Notes: generated by a model not told the origin, from the letters alone. Counted from the first letter of the stretch, positions 53,371 to 63,017 are shown. The stretch: DNA of 64,000 nt from Sulfurospirillum cavolei (GCF_000813325.1 NZ_BBQE01000001.1), one strand, 5' to 3'. A program made the numbers and translations.

Positions 53371-54257
53371 CAATCCGCCAATAAATCTTTCACGCTTTGC
53401 TTAGGAGACTTTCCCTTTAAGATCAAAGCGATTTCATGGGCAATGGGCGTATAAATAGCGTGTTTTGCGGAAAGCTCGAAAACGGCTTCAGAGGTATAAA
53501 CACCCTCCGCCACTTCGCCTAATTCTTCCAAAATTGCGTCTAAAGCTTTGCCCTGTGCTAAAAAAAGACCGACGCGGTAATTACGCGAAAGCGTACTCGA
53601 AGCCGTCAAAAAAAGATCGCCCGCGCCGCTAAGCCCCAAAAACGTCGCTTCTTTTGCACTGAAAAAATGACCGAAGCGTTGCATCTCGACCAAGCCTCTG
53701 GCAATTAAGCTTGCCCGCGCGTTATTGCCGAGTTTTAATCCGTCGCAAATACCGCTAGCGATCGCCAAAACGTTTTTATAGGCACCGCAAACTTCTGCGC
53801 CGATGACGTCTTGCGAAATATAGGTTTTAATAAACGAAGGGAAAAATGCGCAAAATTCTTTAGCAAGGCTTTCGTTGGAAGCATTGACGACGACCGCCGT
53901 GGGGAGAGCTTGCATCACTTCTGAAGCAAACGAAGGACCGGAAAGAAATGCCAGATGGGTTTCGGGCACGTATTGTGCAAAAATTTCATTTAGAAATTTT
54001 CCGCTTCCTTGTTCGATCCCTTTTGCGGCAACCAAGATTTTTTGCCCCGAAAAGCGAAAATGCTCTTCCAACCAACTTCGCACGACTTGCGCCGGTAAAG
54101 CAAAAATGAGATAGTCGCTTTGAAGGGCTTCTTCCAGTCCGACAAAATTTTCAACGGCTTTTGCGTGTCGCGACGTAATCTTACATGTAACATTGCGGGA
54201 AATGGCAAACTGAAGCGCTTGCCCCCATTTGCCTGCTCCAATGACCGCTATACTCAC
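53370..54257 (-). CDS. gpsA: Glycerol-3-phosphate dehydrogenase [NAD(P)+]
   Basis: 295 residues with the Rossmann motif IAVIGAGKWGQALQFAI, the KGIEQGSGKFLNEIF and SGPSFASEVMQALPTAVVV segments, and the catalytic Lys in EVCGAYKNVLAIASGICDGL. It supplies glycerol-3-phosphate for phospholipid synthesis. A perfect TTACATGTAA lies in the gene (54181-54190). It follows gatB by 14 bp. Confidence 0.94.
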   Translation of the reverse strand: MSIAVIGAGKWGQALQFAISRNVTCKITSRHAKAVENFVGLEEALQSDYLIFALPAQVVRSWLEEHFRFSGQKILVAAKGIEQGSGKFLNEIFAQYVPETHLAFLSGPSFASEVMQALPTAVVVNASNESLAKEFCAFFPSFIKTYISQDVIGAEVCGAYKNVLAIASGICDGLKLGNNARASLIARGLVEMQRFGHFFSAKEATFLGLSGAGDLFLTASSTLSRNYRVGLFLAQGKALDAILEELGEVAEGVYTSEAVFELSAKHAIYTPIAHEIALILKGKSPKQSVKDLLAD

Positions 54258-54271
54258 AAAAAACCTTTGCG

Positions 54272-55699
54272 TTAGTGAAGTCTGGCTTTTAAAAGCTCGT
54301 TGACTTTGGAAGGATTGGCCGTTCCTTTGCTCTCTTTCATCGCTTGACCGACAAAAAAAGCAAAAAGCTTCTCTTTACCTGCTTTATATTCGGCGACTTT
54401 ATCGCCGTTGGCGGCAATAATGGCATCGATGATCGCTACCAGCGCACCCTCATCGCTCATTTGTTGTAAGCCCAGCGTTGCAATCGCTTCATCAACGCCG
54501 ACGCGATTTTGCATTAAATAGTCCAAAACCTCTTTGGCGGCTTTACCGCTAATCGTAGCATCTTCAATACGTTTAACGAGTAATGCCAACGTCGCGGCAT
54601 CGACCGGCGAAGTCATAAGCGTCACACCGTTTCCCAAACGACCTTGAAGCTCGACGCTTAGCCACGTCACACTGTTTTTCGGACTCGCACCGTGTTCGAT
54701 CATCGTTTCAAAAAAGCGTGCCGTCTCGACACTTGCGGTAATCACGTTTGCATCGTACGCCTTGATGCCGTACTCCGTTACGAAACGATCTCTTTTTTCA
54801 TCGGGTAATTCAGGGATTTGAATACACTGGGCTAACATATCTTCGGGAATCATGACCGGTAATAAATCCGGATCGGGAAAATAGCGATACTCCGCACTGT
54901 CTTCTTTGGAACGCATACTGCGTGTTTCATTTTTATCGATGTCGAAAAGCCGCGTCTCTTGGACGACTTCTTGCTCGTATACGCCGTCTTCCCATGCCGC
55001 ACTTTGACGCTCTACTTCGTAATCGATGGCTTTTTGGATGAATTTAAACGAGTTTAGGTTCTTAATCTCCGCCCTCGTATAAAGCTTCGTATCGCCTTTC
55101 GGGCGAATCGAGACGTTTGCGTCGCAACGAAAACTTCCCTCTTGCATATTCGCGTCGCTAATGTCGAGGTAACGCAAAATAGCATGAAGCTTTTTAAGAT
55201 ATAAGACCGCCTCTTCGCTACTGCGCATATCCGGTTCGCTGACGATTTCCAAGAGTGGTGTTCCGGCACGGTTAAGATCGACATGTGAGACGTTACCGTG
55301 GTGAATATTTTTTCCCGCGTCTTCTTCGAGATGCGCGCGCGTAACCCCGATACGTTTTTTCGTTCCGTCTTCAAAATCGATATAAATCTCGCCCGCTTCA
55401 ACGATAGGTATTTCAAACTGGCTGATTTGATACCCTTTGGGTAAATCGGGATAAAAATAGTTTTTACGGTTAAAAATAGATTTTCGATTGATCGTTGCGT
55501 TGATGGCCGTTCCAAGCGCAATGGCTTTTTTTACCGCCTCTTTATTTAAAACGGGTAAAGCCCCCGGAAGGCCTAAGCAGACCTCGCACACGTTTGTATT
55601 GGGTTCATCGCCGAAACTGGTCGGACAACTGCAAAAAATTTTGGTTTTCGTATTTAACTGAGCATGAACCTCAAGTCCTATAACAACTTCAAATTCCAT
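54272..55699 (-). CDS. gatB: Asp-tRNA(Asn)/Glu-tRNA(Gln) amidotransferase subunit B
   Basis: 475 residues. Signatures: EVVIGLEVHAQLNTKTKIFCSCPT, CLGLPGALPVLN, LPKGYQISQFE, and SVELQGRLGNG plus the C-terminal YqeY-like domain (NPSKVNELLKARL). With GatA and GatC it converts mischarged Glu-tRNA(Gln) and Asp-tRNA(Asn) to the amide forms. GatA and GatC are not in the window, as is common. Confidence 0.96.
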   Translation of the reverse strand: MEFEVVIGLEVHAQLNTKTKIFCSCPTSFGDEPNTNVCEVCLGLPGALPVLNKEAVKKAIALGTAINATINRKSIFNRKNYFYPDLPKGYQISQFEIPIVEAGEIYIDFEDGTKKRIGVTRAHLEEDAGKNIHHGNVSHVDLNRAGTPLLEIVSEPDMRSSEEAVLYLKKLHAILRYLDISDANMQEGSFRCDANVSIRPKGDTKLYTRAEIKNLNSFKFIQKAIDYEVERQSAAWEDGVYEQEVVQETRLFDIDKNETRSMRSKEDSAEYRYFPDPDLLPVMIPEDMLAQCIQIPELPDEKRDRFVTEYGIKAYDANVITASVETARFFETMIEHGASPKNSVTWLSVELQGRLGNGVTLMTSPVDAATLALLVKRIEDATISGKAAKEVLDYLMQNRVGVDEAIATLGLQQMSDEGALVAIIDAIIAANGDKVAEYKAGKEKLFAFFVGQAMKESKGTANPSKVNELLKARLH

Positions 55700-55716
55700 T
55701 AATAAGCCTTTGCGGA

Positions 55717-56274
55717 TTAATCTAAAAACAAGCGGATAGAAGCAATTCCGTACACCCCAAGTGCTTCACACGCCTTGACATGCGCAGGTTTGACGATACC
55801 TCCAAGCGCGAAACATTTGAGAGAGATTTTATCATTTATTTCTTTTAACTTCTCTAAACCTACGGGCGTTCCTTTGCCGGGAGATTCGAAGATGGGGCTA
55901 AACGTCAACGCATCGGCACCGTTTTTTTGTGCCTCTTCCGCTTCGCGTAAGGTATGCGTACTGACCACTACAAAAAGTCCTAAAGCTTTAGCCTCTTCAA
56001 CGACATGTAACGCATTTGAGGGCAAATGTACGCCTAAAACGCCTAAACGATGAGCCAAACGATAATCGCCGTGAAGAAGAACATTTTTATGTAAATTTTG
56101 CGGAAGCAAGGCAAGAACCTCCGTAGCAAATACTGCATAATCGACAACATGTTTATCGCGTAAACAGATATAATCGACGCGGTGTTTTTGCGTAATATCA
56201 CGAAGCTTTTGCGCACAGATTTGCGCATCGGAAGTGTAATAAAGCGGATCAGTGATCAGATAGCGTTTGAGCAT
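55717..56274 (-). CDS. ThiE/TenI-like thiamine phosphate synthase family protein
   Basis: 185 residues from MLKRYLITDPLYY, which starts inside the end of the upstream small gene; a longer reading has no ribosome site. The TIM barrel shows LHGDYRLAHRLGVLGVHLPS, VVVSTHTLREAEEAQKNGADALTFSPIFESPGKG and the ALGGI loop. ThiE joins the HMP and thiazole phosphates; TenI isomerises the thiazole. The HxR-type loop that distinguishes them is not decisive here. Confidence 0.8.
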   Translation of the reverse strand: MLKRYLITDPLYYTSDAQICAQKLRDITQKHRVDYICLRDKHVVDYAVFATEVLALLPQNLHKNVLLHGDYRLAHRLGVLGVHLPSNALHVVEEAKALGLFVVVSTHTLREAEEAQKNGADALTFSPIFESPGKGTPVGLEKLKEINDKISLKCFALGGIVKPAHVKACEALGVYGIASIRLFLD

Positions 56275-56542
56275 CGTTTGTGTCGATCCAGCGTTGCAAT
56301 AAAGCCGTTTGCTTTTGCGCTTCCGAAAATTTGGCAATCTGTAAAGACGCCACTTCAAAAACAACCACAAAAAGTGCTCCGAAGAGAAAACAAAAAAGTC
56401 CGATCATGCAAGCGACGATCCATCCGAAAGGTAAGAAGAGTAAAAAGAAGTAAGTCCCGCCGGCAATTGCAAGAGCCCAAGAGGCACCTTGCAAAAAGCT
56501 CAGCAGTTTTTCAAAACGCGTGAAATCTTTAGTGTTCTTCAC
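56249..56542 (-). CDS. Small membrane protein between atpB and thiE-like gene
   Basis: 97 residues with two membrane helices close together (about 18-60) and a charged C-terminal tail. It overlaps atpB by 14 bp and the thiE-like gene by 26 bp, so it is part of that transcript. No family recognised; it may be a conserved small protein of Campylobacterota. Confidence 0.65.
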   Translation of the reverse strand: MKNTKDFTRFEKLLSFLQGASWALAIAGGTYFFLLFLPFGWIVACMIGLFCFLFGALFVVVFEVASLQIAKFSEAQKQTALLQRWIDTNDAQTLSDH

Positions 56543-57206
56543 TGATCAAGACCGCACCTGCAAGATAAACGTACGTTAAGATCATAAAAATAAACGTTTG
56601 TAAAAGTGCGGAAAACGTTAAAAGCGCATATGCGGGAAGCGGAGCAACCCAAGGAGCAAGCATTAAAACGACCGCCAAGAAAATATCTTCGCCTTTGATG
56701 TTACCGAAAAGTCGGAATGAAAGAGAGATAATACGTGAAAAATGCGAAACGATTTCGATAGGGAACATTAACGGAGCCAAAAGTTTGACCGGTCCCATAA
56801 AATGTGCGAAATAGTGAACGACGCCGTTGACGCGGATACCTTCAAAATTATAATAAACAAAAACCATTAACGCCAATGCCAAGGTCATGTTTAGACTGCT
56901 TGAAGGTGCTTCAAAACCGGGAACGATACCGATCATATTGGCAACAAAAACGACCAAACCGATGGTTGCTACAAGCGGTAAATATTTGCGAGATAACTCT
57001 TCTCCGATGACGTCTCTGCCCATAGAGATAACGCCTACAAGATATGCTTCCATAACGTTTTGTACGCCGCTTGGGACCAATTGCATCTTAGACGTTGCCA
57101 TTTTGGCGAGTCCCAAGACGATCAATGCTACCAAGAGAATGTGGGATACGAAAAGAAAGTTATGGTCGTGACTGATTAAGCCTACAAAGGTAAAAATTTC
57201 ACCCAT
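56529..57206 (-). CDS. atpB: F0F1 ATP synthase subunit a
   Basis: 225 residues with five to six membrane helices. The proton-channel helix contains the essential Arg in ISLSFRLFGNIKGEDI, and the last helix reads LPAYALLTFSALLQTFIFMILTYVYLAGA. It forms the half channels next to the c-ring. It stands apart from other atp genes, as is typical of Campylobacterota. Confidence 0.95.
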   Translation of the reverse strand: MGEIFTFVGLISHDHNFLFVSHILLVALIVLGLAKMATSKMQLVPSGVQNVMEAYLVGVISMGRDVIGEELSRKYLPLVATIGLVVFVANMIGIVPGFEAPSSSLNMTLALALMVFVYYNFEGIRVNGVVHYFAHFMGPVKLLAPLMFPIEIVSHFSRIISLSFRLFGNIKGEDIFLAVVLMLAPWVAPLPAYALLTFSALLQTFIFMILTYVYLAGAVLISEEH

Positions 57207-57265
57207 TACACCGTTCCTTTAATTATTATTTGCGTGATTGTATCGATAAATCATTTAATCATTCA

Positions 57266-57472
57266 TTAAGGCTTCGCTTTTTGGCGAAGCTTTGTGACTT
57301 GCTCACCGCCGATACCCCAATTGTCGGTATCGACTTCATCGATAACGACGACGGTCGTCGAACGATTTTTTCCTAACACGTCGACCAATAAATCGGTCAC
57401 GCCCGCAATGAGTTTTTCTTTTTGCTCTTTGCTGGCACCTTCTTTGGTTATTTTGATATTGACGTAGGGCAT
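57266..57472 (-). CDS. 4-oxalocrotonate tautomerase family enzyme
   Basis: 68 residues. Pro1 (after Met removal) and PYVNIKITKEGASKEQKEKLIAGVTDLLVDVLG are the tautomerase signature; the conserved Arg near 38 (KNRST) is present. It catalyses keto-enol tautomerisation; the substrate is unknown. The gene's start overlaps the end of the SulP gene by 25 bp. A small hairpin (GCTTCGC/GCGAAGC) sits at its 3' end. Confidence 0.85.
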   Translation of the reverse strand: MPYVNIKITKEGASKEQKEKLIAGVTDLLVDVLGKNRSTTVVVIDEVDTDNWGIGGEQVTKLRQKAKP

Positions 57473-59172
57473 GGTATCTCCTGATTGAGTAGTCGATCGG
57501 CACGAAGCAGTGCCGTATCGATATGATCGGTAATGTTTTCTTGTCCGACGTTTTTATCAAAACCGAGGCGTTCCATTTTATGTTTAATACGCTCGTTGAC
57601 GCCGGAGAGTACAAGAACCGTTCCGTTGCTTTGACACAACTCTAAAAATTCTTCCAAAGCATGTAATCCCGTTGCATCGATCATGGGAACATGGCGCATT
57701 CGCAAAATAAACACTTTAGGGGCGTCTTCCAATTCGCCCAAAATATTTTTCAAACGATCGGCGACGCCAAAGAAGAAGGGACCGTTAATTTCATACACTT
57801 CGACGCCTTGCGGTACGATTTTATTGCTGATTGCATGAACGTCGGTTTCGTCAATCGGCTCGTCGGTTTCGTCAAAAGGCATAACCACGCTCTCTTTCGT
57901 GTCGATAATCCCCGTCACGTCGATCATACGCTTGATAAATAAAAGACCCGCCAACATAATGCCCGTTTGTACGCCAGTGTTCAAATCGATAAAAACGGTC
58001 AAAAAGAAAGTCATTAAAAGTACGACGACGTCGTTTCGTTCCGACTTAAGTGCAATCGCTTTAAAATGGTGGAATTCACTCATATTCCATGCAACGACCA
58101 CTAAAATTGCCGCCAACGCCGCCAAGGGAATTAATAAAATCAATTTTGAAAACAAAAACATAAAGATCAATAACATCAGCGCGTGCAGCATACCCGAAAC
58201 CGGACCGTATGCGCCCGATTTAATATTGGTTGCCGTTCGAGCGATCGCACCCGTCGCCGCAATACCGCCGAATAGCACCGACCCGATATTAGCGACGCCT
58301 TGAGCGATCAACTCCTTGTTGGAATGGTGATGATCGCCCGTCATACCGTCCGCGACGACGCAAGAGAGCAAAGACTCGATCGCTCCTAAAATCGCTATCG
58401 TAATGGCATCGGGGAAAACGGCGCGAATTTTTTCCAACGAAAAAGCGGGAATCGAAGGCGACGGAAGCGTCGAAGGTAACGATCCGAATTTCGATCCTAT
58501 CGTTTCAACCGGTATAGTAAACAACCAAACCGCAAACGAAGAAAAAACAATGACCAACATCGGAGCGGGAACGCGCGGAAAACGGTGGCGAAGTTTAATT
58601 AACATCGCAATGCTGATCAGTCCTATAGCCAGTGCGTAATAATTCACATGTAACGCTTCGTGCGAATACAAAACCCATTGATCGGTAAATTCCGCCGGCA
58701 TTTTTGCAATCGGCAAGCCTAAAAAATCTTTGATTTGCGATGAAAAAATAATCAAAGCGATACCGCTTGTAAATCCCACCGTTACGGGATAAGGAATAAA
58801 CTTAATGATATTGCCGAGTTTAAAAACACCCATTAAAACAAGCATTCCGCCGGCTAAAAACGTCGCAATTACCAAACCGTCGTAGCCGTGTTTTAGAATC
58901 ACCGCATAAAGTACCACAACAAAAGCCCCCGTAGGACCTCCGATCTGATACCTGCTTCCTCCGAGTAAGGAGATAATAAACCCCGCAACGATCGCCGTAA
59001 AAAGACCGCGTTCGGGACTTACGCCGCTGGCAATCGCAAACGCCATCGCCAAAGGTAAGGCAATAATCGCCACCGTCGCTCCCGCAAGCACGTCCGAAGA
59101 AAAGTGTGCGAAAGTGTACCCTTCCTTTAAAAGCGTATAGCTTCTAGGAAGCCAATTTTTTACATTCATCAA
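57448..59172 (-). CDS. SulP-family anion transporter with STAS domain
   Basis: 574 residues: about 12 membrane helices with the SulP start (DVLAGATVAIIALPLAMAFAIASGVSPERGLFTAIVAGF) and a cytoplasmic STAS domain at about 440-560 (FILRMRHVPMIDATGLHALEEF). SulP proteins carry sulfate, bicarbonate or dicarboxylates. No adjacent carbonic anhydrase gene helps to choose. The 3' end overlaps the tautomerase gene. Confidence 0.93.
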   Translation of the reverse strand: MMNVKNWLPRSYTLLKEGYTFAHFSSDVLAGATVAIIALPLAMAFAIASGVSPERGLFTAIVAGFIISLLGGSRYQIGGPTGAFVVVLYAVILKHGYDGLVIATFLAGGMLVLMGVFKLGNIIKFIPYPVTVGFTSGIALIIFSSQIKDFLGLPIAKMPAEFTDQWVLYSHEALHVNYYALAIGLISIAMLIKLRHRFPRVPAPMLVIVFSSFAVWLFTIPVETIGSKFGSLPSTLPSPSIPAFSLEKIRAVFPDAITIAILGAIESLLSCVVADGMTGDHHHSNKELIAQGVANIGSVLFGGIAATGAIARTATNIKSGAYGPVSGMLHALMLLIFMFLFSKLILLIPLAALAAILVVVAWNMSEFHHFKAIALKSERNDVVVLLMTFFLTVFIDLNTGVQTGIMLAGLLFIKRMIDVTGIIDTKESVVMPFDETDEPIDETDVHAISNKIVPQGVEVYEINGPFFFGVADRLKNILGELEDAPKVFILRMRHVPMIDATGLHALEEFLELCQSNGTVLVLSGVNERIKHKMERLGFDKNVGQENITDHIDTALLRADRLLNQEIPCPTSISK

Positions 59173-59184
59173 AACCGCCTTTCT

Positions 59185-59937
59185 TTACAGTATTTGTTTC
59201 TCCTGTCCTAAGCGATACAGGGCAAAATCGAATTTGACGGGATCGTTAGGATCAAGTGTTTTTAAGGCATCGGTCAGCTCGAGAACCGCTTTAAAATCGT
59301 ATGTTTTACGCGTAATCAACCCTAATTTTCGACCGACGCGAAACGTATGCGTATCTAAGGGCATCAAAAGGTCTTGAGGACGAACCTCGTTCCACAAACC
59401 CAAGTCCAATGCGTCGCAACGAACCATCCAACGTAAATACATATGCCATCGTTTGTAAGCGGAAGTCGGGTTAGATGAAGGAATTGTACCTAAGAGAAAC
59501 TGATACCCTTTTGAACGATACGGATTAGAAGCGTACAACATGTCGATCAGTACGGCAATTCCGTCCATAACGTTTTGCTTTTTTCGATACCCGCGTAAAA
59601 ACAGTTTTTCCAAACTTCCGTGCGTCTCTTTGAGGCGTTTGAGCGTTATAAAAAATGCTTGAATGTCAAGACTGCTTTGAAAACGATAATACGAAGATTG
59701 CAAAGCCTCGGCGATATGCGATTCGCTTGTTTCCAAAAGGCTAAAGTCCAAACTCTCTAAAAAATGCACGATCGCTTGAGCATTTCCGTAAGCAAAAAGC
59801 GCACAAACCAAAGCGACGTATTCGTCTTTATACCGTGAAGCAACCATTAAAGGATCGGGTTTTGAAACGGATAATTCTAAAGCGCAATTGCGTTTAAGAG
59901 CTTCTTCGCCTAAACGATCGGCAATGCTTTTATGCAT
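59185..59937 (-). CDS. TIGR02757-family protein
   Basis: 250 residues. The central ALFAYGNAQAIVHFLESLDFSLL and C-terminal MPLDTHTFRVGRKLGLITRKTYDFKAVLELTDALKTLDPNDPVKFDFALYRLGQ match the TIGR02757 (DUF2400) family as I recall it, which has a HhH-GPD-like DNA-glycosylase fold but lacks a proven activity. It overlaps the ABC permease gene by 8 bp. Confidence 0.85.
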   Translation of the reverse strand: MHKSIADRLGEEALKRNCALELSVSKPDPLMVASRYKDEYVALVCALFAYGNAQAIVHFLESLDFSLLETSESHIAEALQSSYYRFQSSLDIQAFFITLKRLKETHGSLEKLFLRGYRKKQNVMDGIAVLIDMLYASNPYRSKGYQFLLGTIPSSNPTSAYKRWHMYLRWMVRCDALDLGLWNEVRPQDLLMPLDTHTFRVGRKLGLITRKTYDFKAVLELTDALKTLDPNDPVKFDFALYRLGQEKQIL

Positions 59938-60742
59938 CGCTTAAAGCCTCTTTTTCGTTACTTTTTTCTTGGAGGTAGTCGGAAAGTTGAAGCAAAGAAA
60001 ACGTCACGAGAAAGATCAAAAGGCCGGGGAAAAAACTCAGCCACCACGCAATGTCGATAACGTCGCGCCCTTCGCTTAAAATAACGCCCCAACTGATTTG
60101 AGGCGGCATAATGCCGATTCCCAAAAAACTCAATCCGCTTTCGGAAAGTATCGCGCCGCTAACGCCGAAGGTAAAACTGATGAAAAAGATAGGCGCAAGT
60201 AAAGGAGCAAAATATTTAAAAATAATTTTAAACGTTCCTACATGTGAGAGTTGTAAAATTTTGATAAACGGCGCATTGGAAATCGCAAAGCTCTCGCTTC
60301 GAATCATACGCGCCATTCCCATCCATCCCGTCACCGAGATAATCACAACAAGTATCCACACCGATGCGTTCATATAACTAATCAACGCCAAGAGTAAGAA
60401 AAAAGTCGGAAACGTTAAAAAAAGATCGATCACGATAATAACCAAACGATCGACGCCTTTTTGAAAAAAACCAGCGCTAATGCCGATCATCAAGCCGATG
60501 ACACTTGCAATAAAAGCACTCCCGAGTCCGATTAAAAGCGAAATTTGACCGCCGAGCATTAAACGGGCTAAAAGATCGCGCCCCAAGCGATCGGTTCCCA
60601 AAAGATGATCACAATCGGGTGCTAGCAAAATGGCGTCGGGATGGAGATCGTAAGGCGAAACAGGATAGAAAAAAGGCGCACCGAAGCATAAAAAGAAAAT
60701 GAGCACCAATAAACAGGTGCTCGCGTAAGGAAAGCGTTTCAC
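59930..60742 (-). CDS. Oligopeptide/dipeptide-type ABC transporter permease (OppC/DppC-like)
   Basis: 270 residues with six membrane helices, the HLLGTDRLGRDLLARLMLGGQISLLIG N-terminal motif and the EAA loop region (AISNAPFIKILQLSHVGTFKIIFKYFAPLLAP). It is a lone permease: no OppB, ATPase or binding protein genes are next to it. Its stop-start junction with flgK is one base (60742). Confidence 0.9.
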   Translation of the reverse strand: MKRFPYASTCLLVLIFFLCFGAPFFYPVSPYDLHPDAILLAPDCDHLLGTDRLGRDLLARLMLGGQISLLIGLGSAFIASVIGLMIGISAGFFQKGVDRLVIIVIDLFLTFPTFFLLLALISYMNASVWILVVIISVTGWMGMARMIRSESFAISNAPFIKILQLSHVGTFKIIFKYFAPLLAPIFFISFTFGVSGAILSESGLSFLGIGIMPPQISWGVILSEGRDVIDIAWWLSFFPGLLIFLVTFSLLQLSDYLQEKSNEKEALSDA

Positions 60743-62586
60743 TAGGATTTAATTCCTAAGAGCGTGTCTAACATTTGATCGATTGTCGTAATAATTTTAG
60801 CTGCCGCTGCGAACGATTTTTGGTATTGCATCAAATCGATCAGCTCTTCTTCCTTATTAACACCGCTAATCGACTGAAATTCGGAAGTAATCGTCGCATT
60901 CAAAGCTTCGTTCGTATCGTATTGACTTTTTGCCGCGGAAGCATCCGTAGCAATTTTAGCCGTAAACGCACTGTATTGACCTTGAATCGTTCCCTGAGAA
61001 ATCGAACCGTCTTTATGGTAAAAATTCAAAGAAGTATATTGCAGTTGAAGCATACTATTCGCGACACTATGGTTTCCGGCGATGGGAGCTCCGTATCCTT
61101 GTAGAGCGGAGGGATTTTCTTTGTATTCGGTCTTAACGTTAATATTTGAAGCGTTATTACCCGTTAAAAACTGACTCACGCCGATAATACCCGGAAAATT
61201 ACTACCGTTGTCTTTAATCGCAACCGTATAGCCGTTATTTAAAGAAGTGGGACTAATAGAAAAAGAGCCGTTGTCCATAAACTCTGCTTTAAAATAGTCG
61301 CTGACGTCATTAAGGGCGTTATTGTCGTGATTATCGTCCGTATCGCTGTTAAATTGCGTTAAGATACTTTGCGAAAACGTATCGTCGCTCATCGTCGTCA
61401 TACCGTTAATGTTAAGCGTTTTTCGTGCAACCTCTTTTCCGTTGGTATCGTAAACGATGACGTCCATAGACCCGTCGTTCATATTGTTGTAAACGTTTTT
61501 AAGAGATTCGTTACCTTTGAGCGATAATGAAGGGCTATCCATACGTTTTTGAGCACTTTGGGCGTAAATATTGTTGGTTTCCGTAATAAACGTTTGAGCG
61601 AAACTGTCAAGATCGTCTATATATCCTTGTAAAATACCGTCCTGCGGGTACCCGCCGTTGACGCTCTTATCGATGACGCGTCCTCTTAAATCCAAGATAG
61701 CGCCGATTTTACCGCCGGATAATTGTTCCGTCAACCCGTACAAACGACCGTCTTGCATTTGTGAAGAAATAGAATAATAGCTGCTTTCGTTAGATGAGTT
61801 ATCGATAACGATCGGATGAAATGTAGGTCCGTCTACAAAAGAAGCTCCCGATATATTAAGATAGTATTCTTTTCCCGTATCGGTCATATTGGCGTCAACG
61901 GTCGTATCGCTGGTAATATTGCCTTTAAAAACGGAAATATTGACTAATTTAGATAACGTTAACTCCAATTTATCGCGTTGATCGCGTAAATCGTTGGCAG
62001 AAGCCCCTTTTGTCGCTTCAACAATACCGATTTGTTTATTCAAATCCGCAATTTGGCTTCCGATGCTGTTCAGCTCATCGACGGCCGTTTTTAATTGCGT
62101 GTTCATCGAGTCTTGTAAACTTCTTAACGAATCCCTTGTCGATTGAATATTGGTCGTTAAGGTAACGCTTTTTTGAATTAAAGCAATTTTTTGAGAACCT
62201 TCGGTCGTGTTGGAAGCTAAATTACTCCACTCCGTAAAATAGTTCGTTAAATCTTGCGCCAATCCCGAATCGCTCAAATCGGGAAAATATTTTGCCGTTT
62301 CTTGTAAGGTTTTAGTCGAAAACGTATCGTAAGAGAGATTCGAAGAAGCTTCACGTAGCTTTGAATAAACGAATTCATCATGAATACGAACGATCGAAGT
62401 AACGGAAACACCGCTTCCTATACTCACGCCTTGCGTATAAAGAGGTGAACTTGCCGCAAACGAGACGCGCTGACGCGTGTACGAATCGTTGTCGGCATTG
62501 GAAATATTTTGACTGGTCGTCGCTATGGCGATTTGAGAAGCGTTAAGTGCCGTTTTTCCGGTATTGAGCGTGCTAAAAAGGCTCAT
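60742..62586 (-). CDS. flgK: Flagellar hook-associated protein FlgK (HAP1)
   Basis: 614 residues. The N-terminal D0 region SLFSTLNTGKTALNASQIAIATTSQNISNADNDSYTRQRVSFA and the C-terminal EEELIDLMQYQKSFAAAAKIITTIDQMLDTLLGI are the conserved coiled ends. FlgK joins the hook to the filament. It is followed on the same strand by the ABC permease gene, and preceded by the FlgN-like chaperone gene 2 bp upstream. Confidence 0.96.
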   Translation of the reverse strand: MSLFSTLNTGKTALNASQIAIATTSQNISNADNDSYTRQRVSFAASSPLYTQGVSIGSGVSVTSIVRIHDEFVYSKLREASSNLSYDTFSTKTLQETAKYFPDLSDSGLAQDLTNYFTEWSNLASNTTEGSQKIALIQKSVTLTTNIQSTRDSLRSLQDSMNTQLKTAVDELNSIGSQIADLNKQIGIVEATKGASANDLRDQRDKLELTLSKLVNISVFKGNITSDTTVDANMTDTGKEYYLNISGASFVDGPTFHPIVIDNSSNESSYYSISSQMQDGRLYGLTEQLSGGKIGAILDLRGRVIDKSVNGGYPQDGILQGYIDDLDSFAQTFITETNNIYAQSAQKRMDSPSLSLKGNESLKNVYNNMNDGSMDVIVYDTNGKEVARKTLNINGMTTMSDDTFSQSILTQFNSDTDDNHDNNALNDVSDYFKAEFMDNGSFSISPTSLNNGYTVAIKDNGSNFPGIIGVSQFLTGNNASNINVKTEYKENPSALQGYGAPIAGNHSVANSMLQLQYTSLNFYHKDGSISQGTIQGQYSAFTAKIATDASAAKSQYDTNEALNATITSEFQSISGVNKEEELIDLMQYQKSFAAAAKIITTIDQMLDTLLGIKS

Positions 62587-62588
62587 CT

Positions 62589-63017
62589 TTAAGCCCTTAC
62601 TTTCAGTAATGAAGCCGGCTTATGATTGGAAGCAGTATACCCGTCCATTTCTCGAGGGAAGATACTATCCAACAGAACGTTATAAAACTGGCTGACGGTT
62701 ACGACGTATCGGGCATACTGTTTATTGCACGTTTTGAGCTCGGAAAGTTTGGTTTTCATATAGGCTAACAGTTGTTTTTGCTCTGGTTCAAGAAGCTCTT
62801 CAAGCGATTTTTGTCCGCTTTCTTTGAGCATTTTCATTAACTCATTATCTAGCAGTGATTTTTTATGTTCGAAAGAGCGGAGTAAATCTTCTTTAATTTT
62901 AGCGCGCTCGAAAACGTTGACATGTTTGGCAACCTTGATATCCGCAATATCTTTTTCCGTTTGTTCAATCAGGTTTTCAATATCTTTGATCGCATTTTGT
63001 AGATAATGAGTTAACAT
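62589..63017 (-). CDS. FlgN-like export chaperone
   Basis: 142 residues, helical, rich in Lys/Glu/Leu (LIEQTEKDIADIKVAKHVNVFERAKIKEDLLRSFEHKKSLLDNELMKML). The length, all-helix content and position directly upstream of flgK are those of FlgN, the chaperone of FlgK and FlgL. Sequence similarity to known FlgN is weak, so this is mainly context. Confidence 0.75.
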   Translation of the reverse strand: MLTHYLQNAIKDIENLIEQTEKDIADIKVAKHVNVFERAKIKEDLLRSFEHKKSLLDNELMKMLKESGQKSLEELLEPEQKQLLAYMKTKLSELKTCNKQYARYVVTVSQFYNVLLDSIFPREMDGYTASNHKPASLLKVRA

